Below are positions 31,102-32,105 of a stretch of DNA of 32,105 bases, one piece after another. Under the pieces are notes generated by a model. It saw only the letters and a list, made by a program, of their open reading frames with translations. It was not told the origin of the DNA and did no database searches. Location of the stretch: positions 1-32,105 of the forward strand of contig NZ_SJPA01000011.1 in NCBI RefSeq assembly GCF_004332115.1, in the 5' to 3' direction. Source of the DNA: Chlorobium sp. N1. Its GTDB lineage: Bacteria > Bacteroidota > Chlorobiia > Chlorobiales > Chlorobiaceae. A program made the position numbers and the translations under genes. Numbering within the stretch: position 1 is the first letter of the stretch; every line of letters begins with the position of its first letter.

Positions 31102-31143
31102 CCTGGGTATGCCGCTATCAGTCAGGCATCAGTGAAAGGGTGT

Positions 31144-31978
31144 TCAGGCTGCATTATTCTCCTTGCTGGCCGAGTAGATCTTCTGCTCGAAGCGGAGCTT
31201 CTCGAAGCGGCGGTCGTCCATGCGCTCGAAGCTGTAGGGCTTTTTGCTGATCCTCGGCCTGGTCGCTTTGTTGACGCCGGTGCCGAAGAGGTCCATGGTG
31301 TAGCTGATCTTCAGGAACCGCTCGCAGTCGCCCTTGCTGTATTCCGCATTGCCGCTCGTGTAGTCGACGTAGCCGACCTCGACGGCAAGTCCGTCGTATA
31401 TCGAGCTCGAGACGCTGAAGGTGTTGCCCTTGAGGTCGTCGATGGGGTTCGTTGGGTCATTCGACTCGACTCCGTTCCAGCAGAAATGCTTGACGCGGAA
31501 ATGGGCGCTCGGCACGTACGGCAGGGCCACGGCCAGTTCGACGTCGTATCCGCCGCGGGCCTTCTCCTCGTTATTGGCCACTCCCGTCAGCTTCCAGTCG
31601 GTCATGCGGTGGTAGTAGTTCGAGTTGATTTCGAACACCGATGTCCGGATCTCAGCGCCGTAGCTCAGGCGCTGGTGGTTGCGGGGAAACTCGTGACTGT
31701 AGACCGCGTTGGCTCCGAGCATCACCTTGTCATTGGCCATGAGGTGGCGGTAGCCGATGCCCCCGTCGAGCGTTTTTCGCGCATCCTGGAAGTCGAATCC
31801 GCCTTCGACGAAGAGGTTGTCGGCGAGATTGTCGCTCTGGTAGAGCGGGCAGGGGATTGTTGCGTCAAGGGAGGTGATCCACGAGGGGGGGGGGGCAGGA
31901 TCCGGTGCTTCCGGTATTGCCTCAGCATTGGCTACGCATGGAGCAGCCAGAATGAGAAGAAGCGAAACGAGTTTTTTC
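31144..31978 (-). pseudogene. Inverse-autotransporter beta-domain protein, start codon lost to an IS
   Basis: The frame reads KKLVSLLLILAAPCVANA (signal peptide), a short Pro-rich linker, then an intimin/invasin-type inverse autotransporter beta domain: NLFVEGGFDFQDARKTLDGGIGYRHLMANDKVMLGANAVYSHEF, HQRLSYGAEIRTSVFEINSNYYH, and the closing RRFEKLRFEQKI. With a restored Met it would be 278 residues. Known members are longer because Ig-like passenger domains follow the barrel; here the protein ends at the barrel. The codon where ATG is expected (31978-31980) reads CCG, because the ISL3 element ends there and only the G of ATG remains. No replacement start is evident before ATG 31738, deep in the barrel. 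A C11 tract lies in codons 29-32. Confidence 0.75.
31885..31895 (-). repeat. C11 homopolymer in coding sequence
   Basis: The plus strand has 11 consecutive G, read as C11 in the barrel gene (Ala-Pro-Pro-Pro, codons 29-32), immediately after the predicted signal-peptide cleavage site. At 11 bases the signal peptide and barrel are in the same frame. Gain or loss of a base would stop translation of the barrel. Confidence 0.9.
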
Positions 31979-32105
31979 GGCTCCTCGCTGTTTCAAATGG
32001 GTAAGCTGAAATTAAGTTTCCCGTTGATGAGGTAAATCATGTTGATGAGATACCTGTTGGTACGGTAGCCCCGAGCCCGTGCTTTTGCGGCCTGGACGAG
32101 GCTGT
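31979..32105 (-). mobile_element. End of an ISL3-family insertion sequence (left part in window)
   Basis: The element runs off the right edge. Its inner end is set at 31979, where GGCTCCTCGCTG resembles ISL3-family terminal repeats (which begin GGCTCTTC-like) and directly abuts the barrel gene. The transposase C-terminus lies 14 bp inside. ISL3 elements make 8-bp target duplications; the bases GTTTTTTC (31971-31978) would be one copy. The other end is outside the window. Confidence 0.7.
31993..32105 (-). CDS. ISL3-family transposase, C-terminal fragment
   Basis: 36 codons remain before the TGA at 31993-31995, cut by the window edge: SLVQAAKARARGYRTNRYLI, then NMIYLINGKLNF. ISL3 (IS204/IS1001/IS1096/IS1165) transposases end with the same pattern of Gln-Ala-Ala-Lys-x-Arg-Ala-Arg-Gly-Tyr-Arg followed by MIYL and KL. 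The catalytic DDE residues lie outside the window. It cannot be judged whether the full gene is intact. Confidence 0.8.
   Translation of the reverse strand, partial: SLVQAAKARARGYRTNRYLINMIYLINGKLNFSLPI

Overview
The window is a GC-rich stretch of bacterial chromosome. It most likely comes from a green sulfur bacterium (Chlorobiaceae). Four points support this: a TrpA whose N-terminus reads AYYMPEFP where most TrpA have the AFITAGDP-type loop (I remember this from green sulfur bacterial TrpA); AcnB, which fits a reductive TCA cycle; BshA, since N-methyl-bacillithiol is known from Chlorobaculum; and an archaeal-type S-adenosylmethionine synthetase. The lineage is an inference from gene content and remembered family features, not from a database match.

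Layout. Positions 1-~980 are accessory, decayed DNA: a lower-GC stretch without an intact gene, a possible helix-turn-helix remnant, and a RhuM-family gene cut off after about 160 codons. It abuts a GluR0-type ligand-gated potassium channel gene (minus), a terminator and tRNA-Gly(GCC). Then come trpB (minus), lptD (plus), an alpha/beta hydrolase (minus), an rrf2-uvrA operon (plus), a small unknown gene (minus) divergent from groESL, and groES-groEL with a textbook promoter, CIRCE operator and terminator. Next is a tightly packed queC-CPBP protease-trpA-glycosyltransferase operon. An overlapping SRPBCC-SDR pair (minus) is divergent from a CaCA antiporter (plus). A CDF metal exporter and the archaeal-type SAM synthetase follow on minus, then bshA (plus) convergent with mreB (minus), an overlapping hisD-queA pair, acnB with two palindromes behind it, a tiny Ala/Glu/Pro-rich lipoprotein, a frameshifted methyltransferase, and finally an inverse-autotransporter beta-barrel gene whose start codon appears to have been destroyed by an ISL3-family element running off the right edge.

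Most of the window is housekeeping: tryptophan, histidine, queuosine, bacillithiol and SAM synthesis, protein folding, DNA repair, cell shape, outer-membrane assembly and central carbon flow. Both ends are accessory and damaged. The most interesting signals are: (i) the prokaryotic glutamate-receptor-like K+ channel; (ii) the inverse autotransporter carrying a C11 homopolymer just after its signal peptide (a possible phase-variation switch) and disrupted by an IS exactly at its ATG; (iii) a small gene divergent from groESL across the HrcA operator; (iv) an Fe-S-type Rrf2 regulator placed directly in front of uvrA; (v) a CDF exporter with three tandem C-terminal regulatory-like modules; and (vi) a QueA with an altered core motif. 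I found no CRISPR array, rRNA or intact defence system.
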